NCBI RefSeq assembly: GCF_002929505.1
Contig: NZ_PJJL01000059.1
Coordinates: 27,269-72,925 of the forward strand
From: Cryobacterium sp. Y57
Lineage (GTDB): Bacteria > Actinomycetota > Actinomycetes > Actinomycetales > Microbacteriaceae
Direction: 5' to 3'
DNA length: 45,657 nt
In this document: one piece after another, positions 1 through 8,441 of the stretch
How positions within the stretch are numbered: position 1 is the first letter of the stretch
Layout: every line of letters starts with the position of its first letter
Made by a program: the position numbers and the translations under genes
Notes under the pieces: model-generated
Told to the model about the DNA's origin: nothing
Seen by the model: the letters and a program-made list of their open reading frames with translations, nothing else
The model's database searches: none

Positions 1-998
1 AAGACAGCCGCAACGTGGCGCGCATGGCGAGCCTGCTCGCCGGTTATCCCGACGAGATCCCCGGGCTCACCGTCAACCGCCTGTGCGCCTCGGGCCTGAG
101 TGCCATCATCCTCGCCTCGCAGATGGTCAAGAGCGGAGCCGCCGACGTGGTCGTGGCCGGCGGGGTGGAATCGATGTCGCGGGCGCCGTGGGTGCTGGCC
201 AAGCCGGACAAGGCCTTCGGACGACCGGGCGAGATCGCTGACACGAGCATCGGTGCCCGATTCGTGAACCCGAAATTTGCCTCGACGACCACTCTCTCGA
301 TGCCGGAAACGGCCGAGGAGCTCGCCCGTGTCGATGGCATCACCCGCGAAGAAGCGGATGCTTTTGCCCTTGGCTCCCACGAGCGGGCCGCCGCGGCCAT
401 CGATGGCGGCCGTTTTGCGGCCGAGATCGTTCCGGTGACGACGAAGAAGGGTCTCGTGGAGCACGATGAGGGGCCGCGTCGGGACACGAGTCTCGAGACC
501 CTCGCGGGCCTGCGCTCGGTCGTGCGGCCGGACGGAATCGTGACGGCGGGCAATTCGAGCTCGCTCAATGACGGAGCCTCTGCCGTGATCGTGGCGAGTG
601 GGAGTGCCGTTGAACGGCTGGGTCTCACGCCACGCGCCCGAATCGTGCACGGAGCATCGGCAGGGGTGCCGCCGCAGATCATGGGAATCGGACCAGTGCC
701 GGCCACCCGTAAGGTGCTCGAGCACGTGGGATGGTCTGTCAATGATCTGGGAGCGATCGAGCTCAACGAGGCCTTTGCTGTGCAGGCGCTGGCCTGTATT
801 CGGCGCCTCGGGCTCGACCCGCAGGTCGTGAACCGTGATGGCGGGGCGATCGCCCTCGGGCATCCACTCGGCTCATCGGGCTCACGGATCGCCATCACCC
901 TGATGGGCCGCATGGAACGCGAGGGCGCCCGCAGGGGGCTGGCCACGATGTGCGTGGGGCTCGGCCAGGGAACGGCGATGTTGCTCGAACGGGTCTAA
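1..998 (+). CDS. Acetyl-CoA acyltransferase (thiolase), 5' end outside window
   Basis: Thiolases catalyse reversible thiolytic cleavage or Claisen condensation of 3-oxoacyl-CoA in the cytoplasm. The frame is open to the left edge, and the first residues (DSRNVARMA) match an internal part of the family, so the gene starts upstream. The GTG at 15 is only an internal codon. The nucleophilic cysteine lies in VNRLCASGL (codon at 84-86). The NEAFAVQ motif is near 763-783, the catalytic histidine is in GGAIALGHPLGSSGS (about 841-885), and the second active-site cysteine is in MCVGLGQGTA (about 949-978). The C-terminus is intact. The substrate is not determined: the protein resembles both 3-oxoadipyl-CoA and acetoacetyl-CoA thiolases. 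The neighbouring carboxylate transporter would fit aromatic or organic acid catabolism, but that is inference. Confidence 0.93.
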   Translation, partial: DSRNVARMASLLAGYPDEIPGLTVNRLCASGLSAIILASQMVKSGAADVVVAGGVESMSRAPWVLAKPDKAFGRPGEIADTSIGARFVNPKFASTTTLSMPETAEELARVDGITREEADAFALGSHERAAAAIDGGRFAAEIVPVTTKKGLVEHDEGPRRDTSLETLAGLRSVVRPDGIVTAGNSSSLNDGASAVIVASGSAVERLGLTPRARIVHGASAGVPPQIMGIGPVPATRKVLEHVGWSVNDLGAIELNEAFAVQALACIRRLGLDPQVVNRDGGAIALGHPLGSSGSRIAITLMGRMEREGARRGLATMCVGLGQGTAMLLERV

Positions 999-1136
999 AC
1001 CTAGACACACTTTTATATGCCACGGGTATCAATTCGACCCCAAAATAGTATTGGAAATGGATTCATGATTCTGCAAGAGTGAAATGGGCTGACGCGAATC
1101 ACTGCGCTAATTACTCCGCCATGAGGCACCAAACAG

Positions 1137-2147
1137 ATGACAATGAGGTCAGCTTTGAAGAAGAACACTGTTGTATTCCTACCCGCGCTCGCCGGACTGG
1201 CCATGATGGGCCTCGTGGGCTGTAGCGCCTCCGGCTCTGCCGGGGCGCAGGAGGCCGAAGGCGGATACCCGTCGAAACCCGTTACCTTCGTGGTGCCGTT
1301 TGCGGCGGGAGGGCCGTCCACAGTGACGGCCCTCGCCTTCGCCTCCTGCCTCGAGGCGGGGCTCGGGCAGACATTTGTCGTCGAGAACCAGCCGGGCGGT
1401 AGCGGTGGACTGGCCATGCAGGACGTATCGAGCGCCAAACCTGACGGCTACACACTCACGCTCGGTACGAACGGCCCGCTGGTGATGAATCCCATGATTA
1501 ACGAGCTCAACTACAGCATCAAAGACTTCACCTCGGTTGGTGTGATGGCGCAGATGCCGACCGTGTTGGTTGTCGGTGAAGATTCTCCCTATGAGAGCGC
1601 CGATGATTTCTTTGCAGCGGCTGACAAGAACCCTGGCAAGCTCAGTGTTGCCGTTCCGGGCGCGACCACCTCTGCGGCAATCGAGCTGCAGCGGCTATAT
1701 GAGGAATACGACATTGAGGTGATTGCCGTTCCCGCCGTGGGCAACGCGGAGATGACCACCAGCCTGCTCGGGGGTCACGTGGATGCGCTTTTCATCACCG
1801 ACCACCAAGACGTACAATCGCGCATCGACAAGGGGTCTTTCGTGCCGCTCGCGGTGAGCAGCCCCGAACGGGCGGACTGGTACCCGGACGTGCCTACCCT
1901 GGCCGAGCTGGGATTCACTGAGCTGGTCAACGCGGTGTCCGTTTTTGGAGTTATGGGACCGAAGGGCATGCCAGATCCCATCGTGTCCACCCTTGAGTCC
2001 GAACTCAAGACCTGCTCGGAAGACGCGACTGTCATCGACCAGATCGGCGAGATGTTCGTTCCGGCGGAGTTCAGCGGCGCAGCAGCCCTCGATGAGGTCT
2101 TCGCTGACATGCAGAGACTCTACGAACCCATCCTTGGACAAGAATGA
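1137..2147 (+). CDS. tctC: Tripartite tricarboxylate transporter substrate-binding lipoprotein TctC
   Basis: This is the extracytoplasmic solute-binding subunit (Bug/TctC family) of a tripartite tricarboxylate transporter, which captures a carboxylate and delivers it to TctAB. The N-terminus has basic residues, a hydrophobic stretch and a lipobox LVGC (residues 26-29), so the mature protein should be lipid-anchored outside the membrane. The mature start YPSKPVTFVVPFAAGG is the typical ligand-binding opening of the family. Length (336 aa) is normal. A second ATG at 1143 could also be the start, and no strong Shine-Dalgarno sequence separates the two. The stop overlaps the tctB start (ATGA at 2144-2147), indicating translational coupling. 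The substrate is unknown. Confidence 0.93.
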   Translation: MTMRSALKKNTVVFLPALAGLAMMGLVGCSASGSAGAQEAEGGYPSKPVTFVVPFAAGGPSTVTALAFASCLEAGLGQTFVVENQPGGSGGLAMQDVSSAKPDGYTLTLGTNGPLVMNPMINELNYSIKDFTSVGVMAQMPTVLVVGEDSPYESADDFFAAADKNPGKLSVAVPGATTSAAIELQRLYEEYDIEVIAVPAVGNAEMTTSLLGGHVDALFITDHQDVQSRIDKGSFVPLAVSSPERADWYPDVPTLAELGFTELVNAVSVFGVMGPKGMPDPIVSTLESELKTCSEDATVIDQIGEMFVPAEFSGAAALDEVFADMQRLYEPILGQE

Positions 2148-2671
2148 GCGAGGACACCCTCGAGGCCGTCCAAGTCGCCGAGCCTGCTCCGTTCGCAACG
2201 GCTGGCCGGTACCAGGGCCGCTTCCGACTCGTCCCTGTTGTGCTGCTGGCTACCGGGTTCGCCGCCGTGATCGGATCCTGGCGTCTCGGACTGGGCGAAC
2301 TCACCAACCCCGGGCCGGGGCTCTGGCCCTTGGTGGTCTCAATCGCGGTCTCGATCGCGGCGGCCATACTCACCGTCATTCCCGATATTGAGGCCTACGA
2401 GAAGTGGACGCGGCGGACGACACTGCTCGTGGGCGGCGTGCTGAGCCTCGTGGTCTTCATCCTTCTCTTCACGGCGCTCGGCTTCGTTGTGCCCGCCTTC
2501 TTGCTTCTTCTTCTTTGGCTGCGGGTGTTCGGCGAGGAATCCTGGCGGCTCGCCCTCACGCTCGCCGGTGGCGGCACCGCCGTTTTTTATGTGGGCTTCG
2601 CGGTTCTGCTCGGTGTTCCTTTCCCCGACGACATCGTCGCGGGCACCATCACCCGACTGATCGGAATGTAA
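2144..2671 (+). CDS. tctB: Tripartite tricarboxylate transporter small membrane subunit TctB
   Basis: This is the small integral membrane component of the TTT system, which works with TctA to move the bound carboxylate using an ion gradient. The protein has 175 aa: a hydrophilic N-terminus of about 25 residues, then hydrophobic segments of which several are clear (around residues 28-48, 60-80, 90-125 and 140-160). The Gly/Pro-rich LGELTNPGPGLWPLVVS segment after the first helix is typical of TctB. It overlaps tctC by 4 bp, and its TAA is followed after one base by the tctA ATG, so the three genes form one operon. TctB sequences diverge strongly, and the call rests on size, topology and operon position as much as on sequence. 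Confidence 0.88.
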   Translation: MSEDTLEAVQVAEPAPFATAGRYQGRFRLVPVVLLATGFAAVIGSWRLGLGELTNPGPGLWPLVVSIAVSIAAAILTVIPDIEAYEKWTRRTTLLVGGVLSLVVFILLFTALGFVVPAFLLLLLWLRVFGEESWRLALTLAGGGTAVFYVGFAVLLGVPFPDDIVAGTITRLIGM

Positions 2672-2672
2672 C

Positions 2673-4193
2673 ATGGACGCCTTCAACAACCTGGGTCTCG
2701 GATTCTCCGTTGCCTTCGAGCCCATGAACTTGCTTTTCGTCTTTGTGGGTGTGGTCATCGGCACCGCCATCGGCGTGCTTCCGGGCCTCGGCCCGACGGC
2801 CACAATCGCGCTGTTGCTGCCCATCACCTACACGATGGACGCCACGAGTGCCGTGATCATGCTCGCGGGCATCTACTACGGTTCGATGTATGGCGGAACG
2901 ATCACCTCGGTGCTGCTGCGCATTCCGGGGGAGGCGGCATCCGTGGTGACCACCTTCGATGGGTATCAGATGACCAAGCAGGGCCGCGCGGGCCCCGCGC
3001 TCGGAATCAGTGCGATCGGCAGCTTCATCGGCGGCACCGTCGCCATCATCGGGCTGACATTTCTCGCGCCCTTGCTGGCGCAGGTCGCCGTCGCAGTGGG
3101 CCCCGCCTCCTATGTCGCGATCATGGTACTCGGGCTCTTTCTGGTGACGTCCCTCGGCACGGGGTCCACGATGAAGAGCCTGTGCATGGCAGCGATCGGC
3201 CTGCTGCTCTCGACCGTGGGTCAGGACCCGATCACGGGCACGGCCCGCTTCACCTTCGGGATTCCCTCCCTGCTCGGCGGCTTCGACTTCGTGGCGATCG
3301 CGATGGGCCTGTTCGGCGTCGGCCAGCTCTTGCACAGCCTCGAACGCACCGAAAAGGCGCAGGCGATCACGACGAAGATCAAGAACATCTGGCCGTCACG
3401 CAAGGATTTTCGGGACTCCTCCGGCGCCATCGCACGCGGTTCACTGCTCGGCTTCGTGATCGGCGTGCTGCCCGGAGGGGGTGGGGTTATTTCATCCCTC
3501 GCTTCCTACGCGCTCGAGAAGCGCCGAGCGAAAGACCCGTCACGGTTTGGCAAAGGAGCGATTGAGGGGGTTGCCGGTCCAGAGACAGCGAACAACGCGT
3601 CGTCGACATCCGCTTTCATACCGTTGCTGATTCTCGGTATCCCGTCCAACGTGGTGCTCGCAATGCTCTACGGGGCATTGCTGCTGCAGGGGATCACACC
3701 CGGCCCGTCGCTGATCGAAGATCGGCCGGACATTTTCTGGGGCGTCATTGCGTCGATGTACATCGGCAACGTGATGCTCGTGATTCTCAATATCCCACTG
3801 ATCGGTATCTTTATTCAGATGCTGCGGGTGAGAACCGGCATCCTTGCGACCTTCGCGCTCATGGTGGTCATGGTGGGCGTGTACTCGATCAATAACAACC
3901 CGTTCGACATGTGGGTGGTGCTGATCTTCGGTGTTTTTGGCTGGATTATGATTAAGACCGGTTTCGACCCCGGGCCGCTCGTACTGGCCTTCATTCTCGG
4001 ACCGATCCTGGAACGGTCGTTTCGGCAGTCGATGCTCATATCCGACGGCAGCTTCGGTATCTTTGTGACTGATCCGATCTCGGCGACGATCTTCGGCGCG
4101 CTTGCGGTGTCTCTGACCTACTCGTTCATCAGCCGACGGCGTCGGGTCAAGGCTGCACAGACTCTGTCGCGCGTGAGTGTGGATGCGAAGTAG
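2673..4193 (+). CDS. tctA: Tripartite tricarboxylate transporter large permease TctA
   Basis: This is the large permease subunit (506 aa, the normal family length) that forms the translocation path. It is hydrophobic throughout, with about ten or more membrane segments. The family signature GVLPGLGPTATIALLLP lies near residues 34-50, with a second copy of the motif, GVLPGGGGVISSLASYA, near residues 264-280. The conserved segment GPETANNAS follows near residue 304. It ends in a basic cytoplasmic tail. It is the last gene of the tctCBA operon. No convincing terminator hairpin was seen before the IS21 debris begins about 130 bp downstream. Confidence 0.95.
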   Translation: MDAFNNLGLGFSVAFEPMNLLFVFVGVVIGTAIGVLPGLGPTATIALLLPITYTMDATSAVIMLAGIYYGSMYGGTITSVLLRIPGEAASVVTTFDGYQMTKQGRAGPALGISAIGSFIGGTVAIIGLTFLAPLLAQVAVAVGPASYVAIMVLGLFLVTSLGTGSTMKSLCMAAIGLLLSTVGQDPITGTARFTFGIPSLLGGFDFVAIAMGLFGVGQLLHSLERTEKAQAITTKIKNIWPSRKDFRDSSGAIARGSLLGFVIGVLPGGGGVISSLASYALEKRRAKDPSRFGKGAIEGVAGPETANNASSTSAFIPLLILGIPSNVVLAMLYGALLLQGITPGPSLIEDRPDIFWGVIASMYIGNVMLVILNIPLIGIFIQMLRVRTGILATFALMVVMVGVYSINNNPFDMWVVLIFGVFGWIMIKTGFDPGPLVLAFILGPILERSFRQSMLISDGSFGIFVTDPISATIFGALAVSLTYSFISRRRRVKAAQTLSRVSVDAK

Positions 4194-4322
4194 TTGGAGG
4201 CAGCTCACCTCGCTTCCGGTGTCGAGGACGAGGGTCAGTCGCCTCTTAGAACGGCTTCCAGCTTGTCGCGCTCGGCGAGCGGCTGTGGTGATGTGGGGTG
4301 TCGGTGGTCAGCCGGTTAAGGA

Positions 4323-4373
4323 TGTCAGCGCCGGTTAGAAATCGAGTCAGAATCGACGGTGAAAACTGAGCCA
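4323..4373 (+). repeat. IS21-family left-end repeats (L1, L2)
   Basis: Two direct, imperfect repeats run 4323-4349 (beginning TGTCAGCGCCGGTTAGAAAT) and 4350-4373 (ending GGTGAAAACTGAGCCA). The TGT opening and the spaced GAAAA-type blocks match the multiple terminal repeats that IS21-family elements carry in front of istA. An istA-like reading frame starts 18 bp later, as expected for a left end. Confidence 0.7.
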
Positions 4374-4391
4374 TCCGAGCACGATTGATGG

Positions 4392-4601
4392 GTGATTACG
4401 GTGGAAGAGTGGGCTTTGGTTCGTCGCCTTCATGTGAATGAGGGCGTGTCGCAGCGCGAGATCGCTAAGCGGTTGGCGTGGACTGGGTCGATTACCTGGT
4501 TTCGGGAGACCGTCGCGCGCTTGCGGTCGGAGTGTGCGGGCAGGGGTCTTCGGCAATCCCAGATGGTCCTTACCATCGAGTCCCGGGCTTTTGACGAGTA
4601 G
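4392..4601 (+). pseudogene. istA: IS21-family transposase IstA, N-terminal remnant
   Basis: A 69-aa frame begins at GTG 4392 with MITVEEWALVRRLHVNEGVS, followed by QREIAKRLAWTGSI. This is the N-terminal helix-turn-helix start of IS21 IstA transposases, which are normally several hundred residues long. The frame stops at 4601, and nothing recognisable of the DDE core or of istB follows, so this is a decayed stub. The unannotated stretch 4602-4736 holds no other recognised motif. The stub lies directly behind the L1/L2 repeats, which supports the assignment. Confidence 0.7.
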
Positions 4602-4736
4602 CAGTCACTACTGCGACCAATCGAGCTAAAGACGCACGTCCTCGCGCTCAAGAGGCGCGATCTGGAACAGCGCGCCCGGAACGGGTACCGCACGAGAGCA
4701 TTGCGCCCGGCTAGACGTACTTCGTGAATAGCCGTC

Positions 4737-4834
4737 TGTTGACGCCGACCGAAAATAGGGCCATTTCTGCGGCGATACTGGCCTTACTTTCAGTTGGCGC
4801 TATCACCTGTTAACGCCGACTGAAAATAGGGCCA
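4737..4834. mobile_element. Cluster of three IS21-like terminal repeats (MITE-like 71-bp unit plus one extra end)
   Basis: Three copies of a 27-bp end sequence are packed together. Copy 1 (4737-4763) points right and contains GCCGACCGAAAATAGGGCC. An inverted, more diverged copy ends at 4807 (about 4780-4807). Copy 3 (4808-4834) points right again and contains GCCGACTGAAAATAGGGCC. Copy 1 and the inverted copy bracket a 71-bp unit like a miniature inverted-repeat element. Copy 3 abuts it directly. Near-identical inverted copies occur at 17721-17746. No target duplication was found. Confidence 0.65.
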
Positions 4835-5197
4835 AGAACGCGGCGGTTTCTGAGGGTCGTTGCAACGCCGGGCGGTCTATTCAGAAATCACCGTTGGGTC
4901 GGGAGGGCAGACAGCACAGAGGTGAGACTGGTTGCCAGGCTCCTATCAAGTCATGTCGCCCCGATCAAGCGGCATTAGCGGCTCTGGTGCGGCGGACAGA
5001 TCCACTCAAAGACAACCTCGAAAGGCGTCAGTGTAATTTTGAGTCACCCCGCACCAGAGTCACATCCAGTATCTCTGTGTAGTTTCCCGGTGTTTGGCGT
5101 TGGATTCGCGACGCAGTGAGCCATCGTGCCATGGTCATTCAGAACCGATCAGGAAACTTCCATTACCTGCACAAACCGGCCGCCTTGGGCAGAGTAT
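4835..5197. other. Gene-free stretch between IS debris and the reverse transcriptase
   Basis: About 360 bp downstream (in the minus direction) of the reverse transcriptase stop. Open frames here are short and look like nothing known. No terminator, repeat or RNA gene was recognised. It is probably decayed insertion-site DNA. Confidence 0.5.
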
Positions 5198-6322
5198 TCA
5201 GACGCCGGCCGAATCGAGGAATCCATCGTTCGTCAGCGCTTCGCGCCAGCTTGACGTTGCGGCAGCTGCCCATTCACGATCAACGCCATGAGCGAATGCC
5301 AAACATCCGTCTAGATAATTGACCATCGACAGCGAGGACCGGAACCGTCGATGTGCGGCGTGAGCTACCAGCCCGTTGTTCCGCACCCCTCTGATGTGAT
5401 TCAAAACCTGACGTTTGAACTCGGGAAGCAATCGGACATTCCGGTCGCCAACTAGGAGTCCCAACACTACTTTCCGTGCACCAGGAGTGATGACTCGCGT
5501 TTTGTTCGAGTGAACACGAAAACCCGCTCCATGGATCGCGCGAGCGAAGTCAGCTATCAGCTTGCTCGCGTCATCTCGAGAGATTTTTTCGTGCGTGGAC
5601 ATAGTTAGATCGTCCGAGTAGCGCGTGTATACAAAACCTCGACGACTAGCAATCGCGTCAAGCTTCACGTCGAGAGCTGTTGCGACTGCGTTCGCAATTG
5701 CGCCGCTCGTTGGGGCACCCTGAGGGAGCACGCCTTCAGCGTGCTGCGAATACGCCGAAAAGAGTCGAACTTTCCCAGTCATTTCGGCTTCCGAAGGCAC
5801 ACGCGTGCAAATTCGTGCGATTTCAAAGGAGAGCAAGGGCGAAAGGTTGAGGTTCCGAAAAACGGAGTAAACACGCGACTCGGAAATCTCTCCAAAGAAG
5901 TTATGTAGGTCCATCTTGACAAGCCACTTGGCGCCGACATGCACTTCCGCACAGTGAACGATCGAGACGCCCTTACGATATGCAAACGCCGCCTCGTGTA
6001 GATCCAAATTGCCCAACACGTGCTCTAAGAGCCATCGCTGTGCATGCATCAAATCTGGTCTAGGCGACGAGATAAAGCGAAACGAACCATCGTCCTTTTT
6101 TCGCTTGATGGTTTCGTAGTCGTCAACCCCACGTCGGACGACCTTCCGAAGATAGTCGTAGGACAACTCGCTGTCCCGAGCGAAATGGCGCAATGTCAAA
6201 ATTGGCCTGACCCCGGACTTGACCATGGCGGCATTCGCAATTGAGGCACGACGGAGAACCTCAGCGTCTCGACCCAATTGAGTCCCGTTGGCGAGGTAAA
6301 GGTGAGAGGAAAGCTTCGTCAT
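5198..6322 (-). CDS. Retron reverse transcriptase
   Basis: This RNA-directed DNA polymerase, with its cognate msr-msd RNA, should make multicopy single-stranded DNA that guards against phage. Length is 374 aa, in the retron range. The catalytic motifs are visible: Asp138 in VKMDLHNFFGEI, the LPQGAPTSGAIAN segment (199-211) and YSDD (235-238) in VYTRYSDDLTMS. The EAAFAYRKGVSIVHCAEVH segment (110-128) corresponds to the retron region before motif A, where the usual NA is CA here. No maturase or Cas1 domain is present, which argues against a group II intron or CRISPR RT. The first codons overlap the 3' arm of the RNA's inverted repeat (6300-6313). The ribosome binding site is weak. The phosphoribosyltransferase gene lies 5' of the RNA on the same strand. 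Confidence 0.92.
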   Translation of the reverse strand: MTKLSSHLYLANGTQLGRDAEVLRRASIANAAMVKSGVRPILTLRHFARDSELSYDYLRKVVRRGVDDYETIKRKKDDGSFRFISSPRPDLMHAQRWLLEHVLGNLDLHEAAFAYRKGVSIVHCAEVHVGAKWLVKMDLHNFFGEISESRVYSVFRNLNLSPLLSFEIARICTRVPSEAEMTGKVRLFSAYSQHAEGVLPQGAPTSGAIANAVATALDVKLDAIASRRGFVYTRYSDDLTMSTHEKISRDDASKLIADFARAIHGAGFRVHSNKTRVITPGARKVVLGLLVGDRNVRLLPEFKRQVLNHIRGVRNNGLVAHAAHRRFRSSLSMVNYLDGCLAFAHGVDREWAAAATSSWREALTNDGFLDSAGV

Positions 6323-6540
6323 CTACTTTGAGTTCTTCTATCCCGTAGGGATGTGCGGGCAAAGGGAGCCTGAAGTCCCCGTAGGGGCGGTTTGTCCGCA
6401 GGTACACGCGTTGCGACAGCTAGTCCGAAAGTCATAGTTTGCTATGACCCCGATCCGAATGCGGATCATCGAGCTTTCACCGACCGAGTCATGACAACGT
6501 CACGACTTCATCTCTAGACTAAAAAACTTTCCTCTCACCT
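6300..6540 (-). ncRNA. Retron msr-msd non-coding RNA
   Basis: On the minus strand a perfect 14-bp inverted repeat (CTTTCCTCTCACCT at 6527-6540 and its complement at 6300-6313) encloses four hairpins, the layout of a retron RNA (a1, msr, msd, a2). The three short msr-type hairpins are 6488-6506 (8 bp, one G-U, 3-nt loop), 6452-6467 (6 bp, 4-nt loop) and 6431-6448 (7 bp, 4-nt loop). A longer msd-type hairpin spans 6354-6400, with a 10-nt outer stem (one mismatch) and an inner CCCC/GGGG hairpin. Just inside a1 is TTAGTC; the G complementary to 6519 is a candidate branch nucleotide. a1 overlaps the end of the upstream gene and a2 the start of the RT. Confidence 0.82.
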
Positions 6541-7773
6541 GTGTCCCCAAGGATAGTAGACGCCGTGGTCCTTGGCGGGCGAGCGTGGCAGCACGGACCT
6601 AGTGTTTCGCTTACCCAAGTCCAGCTCTCGTCGCCCGAGCGACGTGACGGCAAGATGGCCATCGATCCATCCACTCTTTTCCATGTAGTTGAGCAGGGAC
6701 TTCGCCTCAACACTCGATAGATCGAGCGCGACTTCGATGGTGGCTTCCGACCCGCCAGGTGTTAGCAATTGAGCGAGAGCCAATAGGACTTCGCGGCCAC
6801 GACGCGTCATTTGACGGCTTAGGGCCTCGCCCAGTCGTGGCTGGTTCGCCGCCTTTGCGACCGCAGGTTGATGTCTCACGGCGACGCGTCGAGACGATAC
6901 TTCTGTTTCCAACTCCATCGACATAGCCCGATCGTCGAAGAAGGCATGCCAGCCTTCGGTCTCGGGTCTCCAAAGGATGAAAGGGAGAGTGTTTGGAATA
7001 CTCTCTTGGAAAGCAAACAGGCCTCCATTTCTGCCGTACCCAAGCGGCTCTACACCTTCCGTCACGTACTTCTTACACAGGGCGATCACAGATCGTTTTT
7101 GCGCGCCTGTCCAGGGGCGGGTCTCGATAGTAGGTTCACGCACGACGAAGTGGAGGTCGACCTGCTTAGGTCCTAGTTTCAGCTCGGCCTGAGGCGCGGC
7201 CACATATGACACAACTTCGAAGCGAACCCACTGAAATGACTTCCAGCTCTTGAGCGTTTTGTTGGCGAGCAAGATGTCGATGAAGTCGAGCACCTGTTTA
7301 CCGCTCCCAACGATGTCCGTGATGAGGAGGATGGTTTTTACGCGCTCATCCCTCAGCTGCTTCTTGGTTGCGTGTGGGCCGCCCACAAATGGCATCTCGC
7401 CGTTCGATTCTCGGACCAGTGTGCGGATTAGATTTCCGATCCATCCTTCACTCCCGGGCATGACCGAACCTACGTCACCAATCTCGAACGTAGCGAAAGG
7501 GACAAGAGGCGCTATCGGCATGTCCCGCGACCTCAAATGGTGCTCGATGTCTTCCTTAGCCATGACTGGCAAAAGCCACACCGGTGTGCCGAGGTCTTTG
7601 ATTCGGTTCGAAATTAGTCGCGATAGATCCGGCCTTGCTTCGCTAACTTTGACCAAGGAAAGTGAATCAAGTAAAAGTTTGGCCGCTTCCCGATCTGATT
7701 CGAGGAAGTTGCCCATCCACGATCGACCGCGCGATGTCTCGGATAGCAAATCTGTCGTGCTGCGTACAGTCAT
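6535..7773 (-). CDS. Retron-associated phosphoribosyltransferase-like/winged-helix protein
   Basis: This 412-aa protein lies directly upstream of the retron RNA and RT on the same strand. Residues 147-160 (TILLITDIVGSGKQ) match the PRPP-binding loop of type I phosphoribosyltransferases, with acidic Asp153 and the small-residue loop. The usual DD pair is TD, so activity is uncertain. Residues about 320-385 (LSRQMTRRGREVLLALAQLL and onwards) look like a winged helix-turn-helix. The family has been reported as the partner of one retron class (recalled as type III in a published retron classification). It is therefore the likely effector or toxin released when the msDNA complex is disturbed, which is inference. 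A GGAG about 9 nt before the ATG supports the start. The stop lies inside the RNA's a1 arm. Confidence 0.8.
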   Translation of the reverse strand: MTVRSTTDLLSETSRGRSWMGNFLESDREAAKLLLDSLSLVKVSEARPDLSRLISNRIKDLGTPVWLLPVMAKEDIEHHLRSRDMPIAPLVPFATFEIGDVGSVMPGSEGWIGNLIRTLVRESNGEMPFVGGPHATKKQLRDERVKTILLITDIVGSGKQVLDFIDILLANKTLKSWKSFQWVRFEVVSYVAAPQAELKLGPKQVDLHFVVREPTIETRPWTGAQKRSVIALCKKYVTEGVEPLGYGRNGGLFAFQESIPNTLPFILWRPETEGWHAFFDDRAMSMELETEVSSRRVAVRHQPAVAKAANQPRLGEALSRQMTRRGREVLLALAQLLTPGGSEATIEVALDLSSVEAKSLLNYMEKSGWIDGHLAVTSLGRRELDLGKRNTRSVLPRSPAKDHGVYYPWGHR

Positions 7774-8396
7774 CTTTGGGGCTCCAAGGCTTCAGGGCGG
7801 TCCGAACAGATTTGATCTAAGGTGCAAATTTTCGGGCTCTGCCGAACAGCTTTTGTGTCTTGATCATGCCGCGTCTTGGACGACAATGTGAAATGCTTCG
7901 AGAAAATCTGGGTTGAGCCTATTGCTGCCCGGGCTGCCGGGTCCGCCGCGCCCATGGTGTCGGATGCTGAGCCCGTTCCGGCGGAATCAGCCATCGCTCT
8001 GCTCACCACACAGGTGCTGACCGACCAAGCCCAAAACTTGCGAGGAGATGACATTCCACTCAAGCGTTTCCCGCGACATCAATGACGCTTCATCTGACGC
8101 CCTCCGCAACTGCCTGGAGCCGTGGCTGCCCGTCCCCTTCGTTCCCATCCGACCGATAAAGACGGATATGTCAGCAGGTCCGAAACCCGCCAAGTGGTGG
8201 CCGGCCGGCGACTGTCAGGTTGCAGATGCACTGGCGGATCTTGCAGATCCCTGGGCGGGCAATTGCAGCACGTTGGCGGATGGGCAAGACCGGCGATCAA
8301 CATGTTCCAACTTCGCTGAAGGGCGATATCTGCCTCTGACCTGGGTTTGAAAGATCCTTTCCATGGGAGACAAGATGGTGGGCTGGCCGACCCGAT

Positions 8397-8441
8397 ACAG
8401 CCCTGACCCGTGAATCCTTCACGGCCGGGGCTGTCTCATTT
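8397..8441 (+). terminator. Terminator-like hairpin
   Basis: An imperfect stem pairs ACAGCCC at 8397-8403 with GGGCTGT at 8428-8434 and CCGTGA/TCACGG inside it, with a short loop. ATTTT follows at 8438-8442. No intact gene ends just upstream on the plus strand, so it may have outlived its gene. Confidence 0.45.

Noticed and set aside
44..946. Long minus-strand open frame opposite the thiolase
   Set aside because: High-GC shadow of the sense gene: low-complexity Ser/Arg/Ala-rich translation and no motifs, whereas the sense frame has all thiolase signatures.
4737..4834. Repeats considered as a CRISPR array
   Set aside because: Only three copies, in mixed orientation, matching transposon ends found again inverted 13 kb away; no cas genes.
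5198..6322. Group II intron or diversity-generating retroelement RT
   Set aside because: No maturase or endonuclease domain, no intron RNA domains, no template/variable repeat pair, while a retron RNA structure and partner gene are present.
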